A stretch of 64,000 bases of DNA. Source: Paenibacillus guangzhouensis (GTDB lineage: Bacteria > Bacillota > Bacilli > Paenibacillales > Paenibacillaceae). The DNA is taken from contig NZ_CP045293.1 in NCBI RefSeq assembly GCF_009363075.1, positions 1,240,001 through 1,304,000 of the forward strand. Direction: 5' to 3'. The notes below the pieces were generated by a model, which was not told the origin of the DNA, searched no databases, and saw only the letters and a program-made list of their open reading frames with translations. Below are positions 1-8,431 of this stretch, one piece after another (the first letter of the stretch is position 1; each line of letters begins with the position of its first letter). The translations under genes and the position numbers were made by a program.

Positions 1-489
1 AAATGGGCAATTGGGATTATTGTAACACTTTTGATTATTGCGGCAGGGATTAGCGTGTATCTCGTCGCGAATGGGTATTTTACAAGAGCGCAGCAGCAGA
101 CGACTTCGCAATCGCAAATGTTAAGTCAAGCGGAGTATGCGATTTATGATAATAAGAATGTGACTGGTAAAGATGTTATCGATGCAGCGACGCGTTATCA
201 GGATCGTCCGGAGTTTTCGGTGATTGTAAGAACTCGTATCAATAAGACTGGATATTATACTAAGAGCAGTTATACGAATAGTTTATATTCCAAAAATTCA
301 AACAATGCAGGAGCATTTGCAGTTAAAGGTGCCGAGAGTGGTCTGGATACGGGAATTTCAACTACCGCTATGACAGATCCTTCAAAATTAGAAAGTTATG
401 TCAACCCTACTGGTATTTTTTCAGCAAATATTTATCATGACGAAAACGGAGAAGTCCGTCTTGTAGAATTTGTACAAAAAGGACAATAG
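1..489 (+). CDS. Pilin-like single-TM protein, 5' end outside the window
   Basis: The frame is open from base 1 and 162 residues are visible before the stop at 487-489. The visible part starts inside a hydrophobic segment (WAIGIIVTLLIIAAGISVYL), followed by a polar extracellular-type domain rich in Ser, Asn and Tyr. This shape (one N-terminal TM helix plus a small globular part) is that of pilins and minor pseudopilins of Tad or type II/IV systems, but I see no clear family signature. It begins a tight run of four similarly built genes with gaps of about 20 bases, so they probably form one operon that continues upstream of the window. The link to the toxin genes downstream is inferred from position only. 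Confidence 0.7.
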   Translation, partial: KWAIGIIVTLLIIAAGISVYLVANGYFTRAQQQTTSQSQMLSQAEYAIYDNKNVTGKDVIDAATRYQDRPEFSVIVRTRINKTGYYTKSSYTNSLYSKNSNNAGAFAVKGAESGLDTGISTTAMTDPSKLESYVNPTGIFSANIYHDENGEVRLVEFVQKGQ

Positions 490-509
490 TATGCTTTGGG
501 GTTAAACAA

Positions 510-875
510 ATGAACAATCTTCTAAAATTCTTTTTCACACTTATTGCGTGGATTGTGTTCATGGTGGCGGGAATTCCTTATTTAACGACTGAACTAACGG
601 AACGAGTGAAGCCACTAGAATCGAATGCTAACGAGGTTAATGCTGCCCCTTATGTGGGCACAGCAGATCTATCCATCCAATCTGGGGCTCAAGTCGTTGG
701 ACTTGTGCCTTATGCATTAGCGGGTGATTTCGATTTGTATATTGATGGCTTATATATCACCCATATGACAGACATCTCAACGATTAATCTCAGTGGTGTA
801 ACCACGCTAGATTATAAGATTTCGATCACGAGAGATGCACTAGGCACGATCCGAACGATCTATGCATCACATTAG
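510..875 (+). CDS. Small membrane-anchored hypothetical protein (pilin-like)
   Basis: A 121-residue protein with a hydrophobic N-terminal helix (about residues 5-24) followed by an exported-type polar domain. It lies 20 bases after the preceding gene and 17 bases before the next, which indicates co-transcription. The start follows a GGGG-type ribosome binding site. No known motif is recognised. Together with its neighbours it looks like a set of minor pilin-like or TadE/TadF-like subunits; this rests on size and topology, not on a sequence match. Confidence 0.7.
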   Translation: MNNLLKFFFTLIAWIVFMVAGIPYLTTELTERVKPLESNANEVNAAPYVGTADLSIQSGAQVVGLVPYALAGDFDLYIDGLYITHMTDISTINLSGVTTLDYKISITRDALGTIRTIYASH

Positions 876-892
876 GCAAGGGGGAGGCTACA

Positions 893-1438
893 ATGGTTGA
901 TGCACTGAAAGCAACTTTTGTCATTCTTCTATTGACCATTGCTTTTGTCGTCTATCCGACGCTGCGTTCTGCTGAGAAGCATGAAGAAACGACTAGGAGT
1001 GCGGCCAGGGCCGCTGTTGTCACATTCGTAGATACGACACGGGGAAAAGGTTACGTTGATGTGCGAGATTATAATCAATTGCTTCGATCTTTAGATGCAT
1101 CCGGCGGGGTGTTTGAGGTTACACTGGAGCGATATCAGAAGCTTATTCAGCCAACGTATACGGACCCAACAGATTTTTCAACGTTCCAGAATACTTTTAC
1201 GGTTCGATACGATGGATTCTTTACGCAAGAGATTCTTCAGGTGTTATTCCCGAACACGAACGTTCCAGATGATGATCCAACAAGAAGATACAACATGCAT
1301 GCAGGCGATCTGTTTAATGTCCGTATTGAGTCTAGAGGGACTACATTGGCTGGAAGAATGCGGTCACTCCTTTTCCGTGGCACGAATATACCAATCATAG
1401 AACGATATGGGGGTATGGTTCGAAGTGAAGCCCCTTAG
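893..1438 (+). CDS. Single-TM hypothetical protein, TadE/F-like architecture
   Basis: 181 residues; a strong GGGGGAGG ribosome binding site stands before ATG 893. One N-terminal TM helix (about residues 6-23) is followed by a soluble domain with a segment VTFVDTTRGKGYVDV and a basic stretch near the C-terminus. The topology resembles TadE/TadF-like pseudopilins, which is an inference. A 5'-truncated and frameshifted second copy of this gene is present at 15579-15823, upstream of the second full-length toxin gene, so this small gene was duplicated together with the toxin unit. Its end overlaps the start of the next gene. Confidence 0.75.
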   Translation: MVDALKATFVILLLTIAFVVYPTLRSAEKHEETTRSAARAAVVTFVDTTRGKGYVDVRDYNQLLRSLDASGGVFEVTLERYQKLIQPTYTDPTDFSTFQNTFTVRYDGFFTQEILQVLFPNTNVPDDDPTRRYNMHAGDLFNVRIESRGTTLAGRMRSLLFRGTNIPIIERYGGMVRSEAP

Positions 1439-2405
1439 TATTGTTTTGTTGTTTTTGATTATTGCCCTAGGGTTAGGGATGAGCCAAGATGCGAGGCAGG
1501 ATATAAATGAACGACACGTGCAGACACAGAAGGAATACGCCAATGCTTTTCAAGCTGCTGTTGATGACACGGGGGCTTATCTCGCTCGATTTGAGGCCCA
1601 ACAAGTGACTTCTGGGATTCGTTATCAGCGAGAGAAGCAACTCGCATTCGATATGGATATTTTGAATGTGTTTTATGATAATCTAGCGCTGAAGTTCGGA
1701 ATTGAGAGCAATTCAGCTGCAATTCAAAACTTAAAGGTACATATTCCAGCAATGGTCTTATTCCATTATAACGGCTACGAGCTTGTTACATTGGAAGATC
1801 GGTTGAATAACGGTGGGCAAACGGAGTTAACACCTGTGTTTTGGCCTATTCGTGCGTATAACTATACGCTGTCGAATGGGAATATATTATATTTCACACT
1901 CGATGATCAAGTGACGATTTATGATCGATATAACAACCGTTTTCTCCAGGATTCTTTTTCGGATATACAAGCTATCACCAATACTGCACCCTTAGATGAT
2001 TTACCAACGTTTCGTGAAATGAGGCAAAACACAATCGTCTCGCTTGTTGAACAGGACCTTGGCGGAGCGATTAACCGTCATTTAGAATTAGCAAAACGAT
2101 TAGGGTTAAATATTCAGCTCACGATTCCTCGCGGGTTGAATGAGCAATCGATTCAAGATGTTGGATTTATGGCGTTTATTCAAGGGTATCCGCTACCAGG
2201 TGGTGAACGCTTGACTACATATTCTTTTGGTGGAAGTGCAGTTATCCAGAGGAAACAACTCGTTGGCGTAATCATGGCGAATGGCGAACATCATGCATAT
2301 CCTAAGCAATGTGTTCCTGCAGCAGGTGCGACAGTGATAGAAAATTTATATGATTCGGAAGAAGCAGTTCTCAAAGGATACTTTGTACAAGAATGTGCAC
2401 CATAA
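1425..2405 (+). CDS. Membrane-anchored hypothetical protein (first copy)
   Basis: 326 residues counting from GTG 1425, which has a GGGGGT ribosome binding site 10 bases upstream; an in-frame ATG at 1407 is the alternative. A single N-terminal TM helix (MKPLSIVLLFLIIALGLG) precedes a long extracytoplasmic domain with two late Cys residues (KQCVPAA, VQECAP). No family is recognised. A nearly identical second copy lies at 15810-16790. In both places it is immediately upstream of a full-length toxin gene, 87 bases away, so it travels with the toxin unit and may take part in display or export of the toxin (inference from context). Confidence 0.75.
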   Translation: MKPLSIVLLFLIIALGLGMSQDARQDINERHVQTQKEYANAFQAAVDDTGAYLARFEAQQVTSGIRYQREKQLAFDMDILNVFYDNLALKFGIESNSAAIQNLKVHIPAMVLFHYNGYELVTLEDRLNNGGQTELTPVFWPIRAYNYTLSNGNILYFTLDDQVTIYDRYNNRFLQDSFSDIQAITNTAPLDDLPTFREMRQNTIVSLVEQDLGGAINRHLELAKRLGLNIQLTIPRGLNEQSIQDVGFMAFIQGYPLPGGERLTTYSFGGSAVIQRKQLVGVIMANGEHHAYPKQCVPAAGATVIENLYDSEEAVLKGYFVQECAP

Positions 2406-2492
2406 ATTTAGTAGATTGAGATGTCATCTATCTCACCTAAGAGGAGCTTCACAACAATAGAGAGGCATCTGAGCAGGAAAGGAGTAGACACT

Positions 2493-4721
2493 TTGGCTCA
2501 GAAATCGGTGTTTCAAGGCGATGGGATGCAGAAGCTGCGGAAGGATCTGCAGGAAGTGGCCGATCATACCAATTATATGCGGACACAATTAAGTGGCTTT
2601 CTAGCCCAAATGGACGGTCAATTATATTCCCGCGTATCTGGACAAGCTCAACTTGCCCAATCTCAAATCAATCGTCTGACGGATGAGGCGGAGCAATTGA
2701 GCGATTTCATCCGACTCGCCATCAGTAAGATCCAAGCTGCAGAGCAGCAAACGATGGCAGATGCGAGAGCGCTCATGAAGGGTGATGTCAAACAAAATGC
2801 GAAAGGGTCTATCCTGCAACAACGGCCACTTACTGCTGGTCACCGGGCTTCATGGGATCGATGGAGTAACTATGTAATCCAATACTTAAAGGATTCTTCC
2901 TCCTGGTACCGAGCAGCGCCGATTCCAACGATATTATTTGGATTTTTCCGAGGCTTAACGCTGCAAATCCAGAGAACGACATTGATTGATCGGATGCAGA
3001 AGTATAAAGGGGATGCTGAGGTTGCAGCCTTACTGCAAATGATGCAGCAAGGTTCGATGCAAGAGCAGATCGAAGCCCAGCAGAAATTAGAACAGATCAG
3101 CGAAGCGCTAATCGAGGTAGGACGATGCCAAGCAGCTTATGAGGTATATAAGCAGTTTGGACAGACCGCCTATATGGAAGGGGCGCATGCGGCGGCGGAG
3201 AAGGCAAGGGCCATGCTGTCGGGGCTTGGGATGAATCGTTCATATTATGATACGGATGTGAGCTTGAGATCCGAATATACGGGAGCACCGTTATCGGCAT
3301 GTCAGTACAATCCGCTGAAGAATGACCATTCTGTGATGCCGACCGACGATAGGCTACTCACCATGATTCGCCTAAGCATGGCGGACCAAGAATACAGGAA
3401 ATGGGCATTCGTGAACTATGATGATATCGTAGAAGAGATTCGAAGGGCAGATATTATGGCGGAAATCCAGAAACAGCTTGAAGCGAATCTCCCACCAACG
3501 AAGCTGCCGGACGGTACACCCATTACACCAGACAACAAAGAGAATGAGACAACGTTCAAGTATTTCCAAGAGCATATACAAAACGATAAGATGATGAACC
3601 CGTTGCTTGAATACTTAACGTGGCTGGATGATACGTATGGCAAGACGGAATGGCGTAAAAATGTGGAAATGGTCGATGGTGTACTGAGAGGGTTTGCGGA
3701 AGGTCTAATCACAGAGACAGTGAACGGGGTCGTTGGCACACTGGAATTTGCTTTTAATTTTGTCGTAGATCCAGGGAAGACAACGAAAGAAATCGTTGAC
3801 ACCGTAAGCTATCTTGCATCTAACCCCGAAGTACTCGTCGAAGCGGCGAAAAAAATGTATACTGATTTTGAATCAGCTTCACCGGAGAAAAAAGCGGAGA
3901 TGATCGGCGCGGTAGCATCCATGCTCGTGCCTGGAGTATCCGTAACGAAGATTGGTAAGGTAGAAAAAGTGACGGAAGCGATGACATCGATCGCGAAAAA
4001 GATGAAGAAGATCGATTATCCAACCTCCGTGTCCCGGCTTCAAGAATCTTTTTCGAATATGCTGCCTTATCGGATGGCGATGACCCCCGAGGGTGTCATG
4101 ATGGTGGTGCCGAATACGAAGAAGATCGACTTCCGGGCATCGAAACCATCATCCTTACATGATGGACCGAATGTATCTAAGATAGATGGGAAGAGTGAAC
4201 CGGGGAAATCCGGGATTGAGGGGACGGGAAATGCAAAGATAAGAACTGAAGGAAATAAAACCATATCAACGAATGAATTTGGTAATGATATATCATGGAA
4301 TAATCAAGGGCCTAAAGATATAGATGCTATTATCGACAAAAATTTAAAGAGTACAAAAGTTGGTGATGTACTAGAAGGGGAAGTAGCACAAGCAGTAAAG
4401 GAAATGGGTAGACTGCAAGGAACAGGAGTAGAACTGAAAATGCAGAACAAAACAAAGGCGGGTGATATAGATGTATTAACTGATGCTCATATTATTGAAG
4501 TTAAGAAATCTTTAAGTGCATTGGATGAAAAGCAAATTGATAAGCTCACAAATCCATTAAATGAAAAGTATTTTAATTATGATAATAGAGAAATCATATA
4601 CTTTATTGAAGATGCCACAATTAAGAATAAGACACAGGCTGACTTAGTAAAACTATTGGAGGATAAAGGGATAAAAATCATAAGTTCACTCGATGAATTA
4701 AGAGAGGTTTTGATAAGGTGA
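2493..4721 (+). CDS. Full-length polymorphic toxin 1, PD-(D/E)XK-like nuclease tip
   Basis: 742 residues from TTG 2493; an AGGAAAGGAG site stands 8 bases upstream and the same TTG context occurs in all three full-length copies. Residues 1-105 form a Gln/Ala-rich helical domain of WXG-like size with no Sec signal. A middle part contains hydrophobic stretches (VVGTLEFAFNFVV; IGAVASMLVPGVSV), and a junction PGKSGIEGTG lies near residue 578. The last 164 residues are unique and contain GDIDV...IIEVKKS, the D-x(n)-E-x-K pattern of restriction-endonuclease-fold toxins. The immunity gene overlaps its stop by 4 bases. The scaffold is almost identical to the copies at 16878 and 25966, so only the tip varies. 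DNA cleavage is inferred from the motif; the export route is unknown. Confidence 0.8.
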   Translation: MAQKSVFQGDGMQKLRKDLQEVADHTNYMRTQLSGFLAQMDGQLYSRVSGQAQLAQSQINRLTDEAEQLSDFIRLAISKIQAAEQQTMADARALMKGDVKQNAKGSILQQRPLTAGHRASWDRWSNYVIQYLKDSSSWYRAAPIPTILFGFFRGLTLQIQRTTLIDRMQKYKGDAEVAALLQMMQQGSMQEQIEAQQKLEQISEALIEVGRCQAAYEVYKQFGQTAYMEGAHAAAEKARAMLSGLGMNRSYYDTDVSLRSEYTGAPLSACQYNPLKNDHSVMPTDDRLLTMIRLSMADQEYRKWAFVNYDDIVEEIRRADIMAEIQKQLEANLPPTKLPDGTPITPDNKENETTFKYFQEHIQNDKMMNPLLEYLTWLDDTYGKTEWRKNVEMVDGVLRGFAEGLITETVNGVVGTLEFAFNFVVDPGKTTKEIVDTVSYLASNPEVLVEAAKKMYTDFESASPEKKAEMIGAVASMLVPGVSVTKIGKVEKVTEAMTSIAKKMKKIDYPTSVSRLQESFSNMLPYRMAMTPEGVMMVVPNTKKIDFRASKPSSLHDGPNVSKIDGKSEPGKSGIEGTGNAKIRTEGNKTISTNEFGNDISWNNQGPKDIDAIIDKNLKSTKVGDVLEGEVAQAVKEMGRLQGTGVELKMQNKTKAGDIDVLTDAHIIEVKKSLSALDEKQIDKLTNPLNEKYFNYDNREIIYFIEDATIKNKTQADLVKLLEDKGIKIISSLDELREVLIR

Positions 4722-5203
4722 GTTCAATTATCATTTTAAAAAATATGGAGAATTACTCTCCTGAGCAAACTATTAGTCATTTTATAAAAGCAGCTGAAAG
4801 AGCTAAAATGTATTGCTTTTATATTACAACTAAATTAGATAAAGATGGTTATTTTTATTCAGCTGAAGGCACATTATCAGAAGTAGACGAAATTACGTTT
4901 ACACATATCGAAGATGAGGAGAATTTTAAATACTTTACGTTTAATATAAACAGAGCTAGAGAAGATTTGTACGATAGCTTCACTTGGCTAACTGAAGACC
5001 AAAAATATTTCTGGGCAGTAGATATTGAAAATATTAATCATGAGTATGAATTTATATTTAGATTTGTAGTAGAATACTTTAAGGAAAATAGTGAGGATTA
5101 TTTATGGTTTGATGATGCTGATTGGTATTATTCCGCTGCTGATTTATTAAAATTGAGTCAAATGCCATATAACTCTGAGTGGTGCAGTAAAAAAATTGTG
5201 TAA
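4718..5203 (+). CDS. Immunity protein for toxin 1
   Basis: 161 residues, acidic and rich in aromatics, as is usual for nuclease-inhibiting immunity proteins. GTG 4718 overlaps the toxin stop codon (GTGA), so translation is probably coupled. It is a divergent relative of the 161-residue protein at 10433-10918: both start with MSS/MGMSS-type ends, have a similar middle, and finish with a Y-x-x-x-DL...Y-x-S-x-W-C segment. Both follow toxins with the same GDIDV...E(V/I)KKS motif, which supports a cognate family pairing. The immunity function is inferred from position and pairing. Confidence 0.72.
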   Translation: MSSIIILKNMENYSPEQTISHFIKAAERAKMYCFYITTKLDKDGYFYSAEGTLSEVDEITFTHIEDEENFKYFTFNINRAREDLYDSFTWLTEDQKYFWAVDIENINHEYEFIFRFVVEYFKENSEDYLWFDDADWYYSAADLLKLSQMPYNSEWCSKKIV

Positions 5204-5491
5204 AATAACTCATATCCTTAAATAATAGCATTTGATTGATGATCATCGTTTAGGCTGAGGAAGTGTAAAGGGTGAACACCAAATAAAAAATGTGGACTTT
5301 TTTCAATTATGGTAAAATAGTTAGGTCTGTCAATATTTTTGTGTATGCCCATTTACAACTCCAACAATAAGATCGTACAATACAACCAACAAACCTAACT
5401 CTTGATAAACTTTCAAAGCTCTTTCCAACTTGCTTCATGAGTAGGAATGAGCTTTTTTATGTGCGGAAAATAAACGAAGGAGTTGAATGAC
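5204..5491 (+). other. Intercassette spacer 1
   Basis: AT-rich spacer after the toxin 1 immunity gene. It contains the recurring element with CAACAAACC and GATCGTACAATACAACC that reappears near 13120, 28590, 31920 and 36720, and ends in a type A terminator hairpin. No gene is supported in it. Confidence 0.6.
5415..5458 (+). terminator. Type A intercassette terminator, copy 1
   Basis: Stem AAAGCTC...GAGCTTT with an inner TTCC/GGAA pairing and a run of T. The same hairpin ends the spacer in front of six other cassette boundaries in this window. Confidence 0.8.
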
Positions 5492-5757
5492 ATGGAAAAA
5501 CAAGTAAAGGTAATAGAGGAAAAGGTGTGTTTAATTGCACAGGCACAATCACAGTACGAGCCAATCGTAGAGTAAGTGAGAGGTTACTGTCAGAAGGTTC
5601 AAGAGTTACGGCATCAGATAGAGGAGTTAAGAAATTCTAGTAGTACCGACCCAAAAGTAGCAATAGAGATAAGCAAGCTACTGGAACAGGCGGATTATCA
5701 TAACCATCTGGCAGATCAGAAGAACGGACCGCCCAGACTGGAGATACTTCGCCGTAT
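5492..5757 (+). pseudogene. Remnant of the coiled-coil phage gene seen intact at 28734
   Basis: Starts with ATG after AAGGAGTTGAATGAC and encodes EEKVCLIAQAQSQYEPIVE, then a TAA at 5574. Reading on in the same frame, the sequence still resembles the 154-residue coiled-coil protein at 28734 (LIAQAQAEYEAI; Q-x-x-ELR; TD-x-x-VxIE). It then breaks off into a toxin-scaffold fragment near 5757. It is therefore a broken 5' part of that gene, joined to a displaced toxin cassette. Confidence 0.65.
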
Positions 5758-7363
5758 AGATTGCAGAAGTATCAGGGACTTGCCGAGGTTGCCGCCTTAC
5801 TACAGATGATGCAGCAAGCGGCGGAGAAGGCAAGGTCCATGCTGTCGGGGCTTGGGATGAATCGTTCATATTATGATACGGATGTGAACTTGAGATCCGA
5901 ATATACGGGGGCACCGTTATCTGCATGTCAGTATAATCCGCTGAAGAATGATCATTCGGTGATGCCGTCAGATGATCGACTTCTCACCATGATTCGCCTT
6001 AGCATGGCGGACCAAGAATACAGGAAATGGGCATTCGTGAACTATGATGATATCGTAGAAGAGATTCGAAGGGCAGATATTCTTGCGGAAACCCAGAAAC
6101 AGATTGAAGCGAATCTCCCACCAACGAAGCTGCCTGATGGGACGCTGATTACACCTGACAACAAAGAGAATGAGACAACGTTCAAGTATTTCCAAGAGCA
6201 TATACAAAACGATAAGATGATGAACCCGTTGCTTGAATACTTAACGTGGCTGGATGACACCTATGGCAAAACCGAATGGCGTAAAAATGTGGAAATGGTC
6301 GATGGTGTACTGAGAGGGTTTGCGGAAGGTCTAATTACAGAGACAGTGAACGGGGTCGTTGGCACACTGGAATTTGCTTTTAATTTTGTCGTAGATCCAG
6401 GGAAGACAACGAAAGAAATCGTTGACACCGTAAGCTATCTTGCATCTAACCCCGAAGTACTCGTCGAAGCGGCGAAAAAAATGTATACTGATTTTGAATC
6501 AGCTTCACCGGAGAAAAAAAGAGATGATCGGCGCGGTAGCATCCATGCTCGTGCCTGGAGTATCCGTAACGAAGATTGGTAAGGTAGAAAAAGTGACGGA
6601 AGCGATGACATCGATCGCGAAAAAGATGAAGAAGATCGATTATCCAACCTCCGTGTCCCGGCTTCAAGAATCTTTTTCGAATATGCTGCCATATCGGCTG
6701 GCGATGACCCCCGAGGGTGTCATGATGATGGTGCCGAATACGAAGAAGATCGACTTCCGGGCATCGAAACCATCATCCTTACATGATGGACCGAATGTGT
6801 CTAAGATAGATGGGAAGGGTGAACCGGGGAAATCGGGGATTGAGGGGACGGGAGATCTTAAATATAAAGAAGGTTATTATATTGAACATTTAACTGGAGA
6901 GATAAAGAGCGTATCAGATTGGAAAGGTGTTAGTGGTGGACATAACTATGATGAATTCAAAAAATATTTTGGGGAAAATGGAAAGTATGCATTAGAAGAA
7001 GTAAATAAATTACCGCATCCTGATATTAATGGAATATATGACTTGGAATACAGAATGAAGGTTGAAATAAAGAATTATAAAGGGGAAGGTACAGGTCAAT
7101 ATAAGTATATTCCGAAAGAAAATAAAGACCCTTTCAAAAAAACAATATATGATCCAAATATTTTATCGAACGATGATATTGTTAAATTTGGTAACGAGGC
7201 TATGGAAAATGGAATTAGTAAGAGTCAAGTAAGACAATTAGAATCACAGGGTAAAGAACTAATTCAAGGCACTGCTACTAATGGATTGAAATATGAAGGT
7301 ATAAAAAATGTAGAGACAGGTGAAATTGAGAACTTCTGGCCTGTATTGAAATGGAGTGAGTAG
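5758..7363 (+). pseudogene. Displaced toxin cassette 2, EndoU/CdiA-like tip
   Basis: Homologous to the scaffold of the full-length toxins from MQKYQGLAEVAALLQMMQQ onward. It lacks the first 170 or so residues and has an internal deletion of about 44 codons after LLQMMQQ. A frameshift in an A-run near 6520 (GGAGAAAAAAAGAGATG against GGAGAAAAAAGCGGAGATG) separates the two halves. The C-terminal part after IEGTGD is intact: SGGHNYDEF, a KKTIYDP segment and a final GTATNGLKYEG...FWPVL, a pattern I associate with EndoU-like and related CDI RNase tips. The tip family is moderately certain; that the cassette cannot make a full toxin as it stands is clear. Confidence 0.7.
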
Positions 7364-7367
7364 AGTG

Positions 7368-7775
7368 ATGGATAATTCCAAGGAAAATTATCAACTAATA
7401 GTCGATAGTTTTAAAATGAAAGGGTTAAATAAAGATTTTATAATTACTGTTTTAGCTAGATTTGTTTTAGATTTTGATTTTATGAAAATTCTGACTGGTT
7501 TTTTAAATGAAAATGTACTAAGAAGAGATACTATCGGAGTGGTTTATTCAGATGAATTTGAAATTGGGGATGAAGGTTATTTTGGGGAAAATAAGGTTCT
7601 GTTTTATTATGGAATAGACGATAACTGGCATGATATTGTTTCATATGACGAGTTATGTGATTATCTACAAGTAGCGTGTGAAATTTATATGGATAAAAAT
7701 AAAACAGAAACAGAAGAAATAAAAAGAATTTTTAATCAAATTAAAGAAAAATATGAAATAGTTCAGGATAAGTAA
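7368..7775 (+). CDS. Immunity protein of cassette 2
   Basis: 135 residues from ATG 7368 (GGAG 11 bases upstream; an in-frame GTG at 7356 overlapping the toxin is the alternative). Acidic, Asp/Glu/Tyr-rich, no signal peptide, no recognised family. The gene starts within a few bases of the toxin stop and remains intact although the toxin reading frame is broken, which is typical of orphan immunity genes kept for protection. Function is inferred from position. Confidence 0.6.
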   Translation: MDNSKENYQLIVDSFKMKGLNKDFIITVLARFVLDFDFMKILTGFLNENVLRRDTIGVVYSDEFEIGDEGYFGENKVLFYYGIDDNWHDIVSYDELCDYLQVACEIYMDKNKTETEEIKRIFNQIKEKYEIVQDK

Positions 7776-7868
7776 ATATACGATTTAAGGAAGTATTAAC
7801 TAAACTTCAAAATTCATACACCATTTTATTTTGTGAACGATGTATATTTAGAATGACACAACCAACAA

Positions 7869-7906
7869 CGCCACAATGCGAGCTAAACGTCGTGTTGTGG
7901 TTTTTT
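7869..7906 (+). terminator. Terminator after cassette 2
   Basis: CCACAA...TTGTGG stem with an inner CGA/TCG pair and six T residues. It replaces the usual type A spacer start here and overlaps the proposed start of the small reading frame at 7876. Confidence 0.6.
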
Positions 7907-8151
7907 ATCCGCTTTATTATCCAAACAATCCAATCATACAAGCGGCGGCTGTTCAAAACCCTGCACCCAGTACCGATAAAACTTTTGTTGGACGCATTGA
8001 GGGTATAATAAAGAGGTTAAGCATGTTTAACCCTTTAGATGCAGAAGCTGAATTATCGCAAGAAGAAATCAAGGATCTAGAGAGAAGAATAAATGCAGTA
8101 ATAGAAGGGCTTAAAAATGCCGAGGTTGATTATAACCCCACAGCAGAATAG
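7876..8151 (+). CDS. Small hypothetical reading frame, doubtful
   Basis: 91 codons ending in a charged helical stretch (EEIKDLERRINAVIEGLKNA). The first ATG lies inside a terminator hairpin, so a later start such as ATG 8023, after AAGAGG, with 42 residues is more credible. No family is recognised. It may be a leftover of an immunity or phage gene between cassettes. Confidence 0.3.
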   Translation: MRAKRRVVVFYPLYYPNNPIIQAAAVQNPAPSTDKTFVGRIEGIIKRLSMFNPLDAEAELSQEEIKDLERRINAVIEGLKNAEVDYNPTAE

Positions 8152-8182
8152 TTTAAAAATTTCTTCGTTTATATAAACTTTC

Positions 8183-8228
8183 AAAAGCTCTTTCCCACTT
8201 GAACCATAAGTAGAAATGAGCTTTTTTT
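8183..8228 (+). terminator. Type A intercassette terminator, copy 2
   Basis: AAAGCTC...GAGCTTTTTTT hairpin, same family as at 5415. It is followed by the conserved AGAGGAGGATGAAACGAATGGC segment. Confidence 0.8.
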
Positions 8229-8259
8229 GCATGCTCAAAATTAGAGGAGGATGAAACGA

Positions 8260-8431
8260 ATGGCAAAGCGTGAACAAGTAGTGACAGAAAAGTTGAAGAG
8301 ACATCAACCAGCCTAGGAAGCAGAAAACTTAAAAATTTATGGCCATATATTACTTATAGGGCATCGAAAGTTGGAGTCAAGAAGCAGTAATGGGTCGAAA
8401 AAAGGCAGGTAGTTCTATGTTAGATGAGTAA
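8260..8431 (+). pseudogene. Truncated MAKREQ leader fragment plus foreign linker
   Basis: ATG 8260 with a good AGAGGAGG site encodes 18 residues (MAKREQVVTEKLKRHQPA) and then TAG. The same leader stands at 32064 and 36848, and its AGGAGG-ATGAAACGAATGGC start matches the intact coiled-coil gene at 28734. The following bases match the linker before cassettes 9 and 11, where one frame reads SWGQEAVNGAKKAGSSVLEG, probably part of another pre-toxin gene. The join to the toxin scaffold is at GCAGAGCAGCAAACG. Confidence 0.55.

Noticed and set aside
3416-3802. Repeated reverse-strand frames of about 128 codons in each toxin scaffold
   Set aside because: They recur only because the scaffold recurs, are Ser-rich shadows and lack start signals.
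5204-5414. Possible promoter TAAAAT near 5312 for cassette 2
   Set aside because: The only -35-like element is 15 bases away, and the cassette behind it is broken, so a promoter call is not supported.
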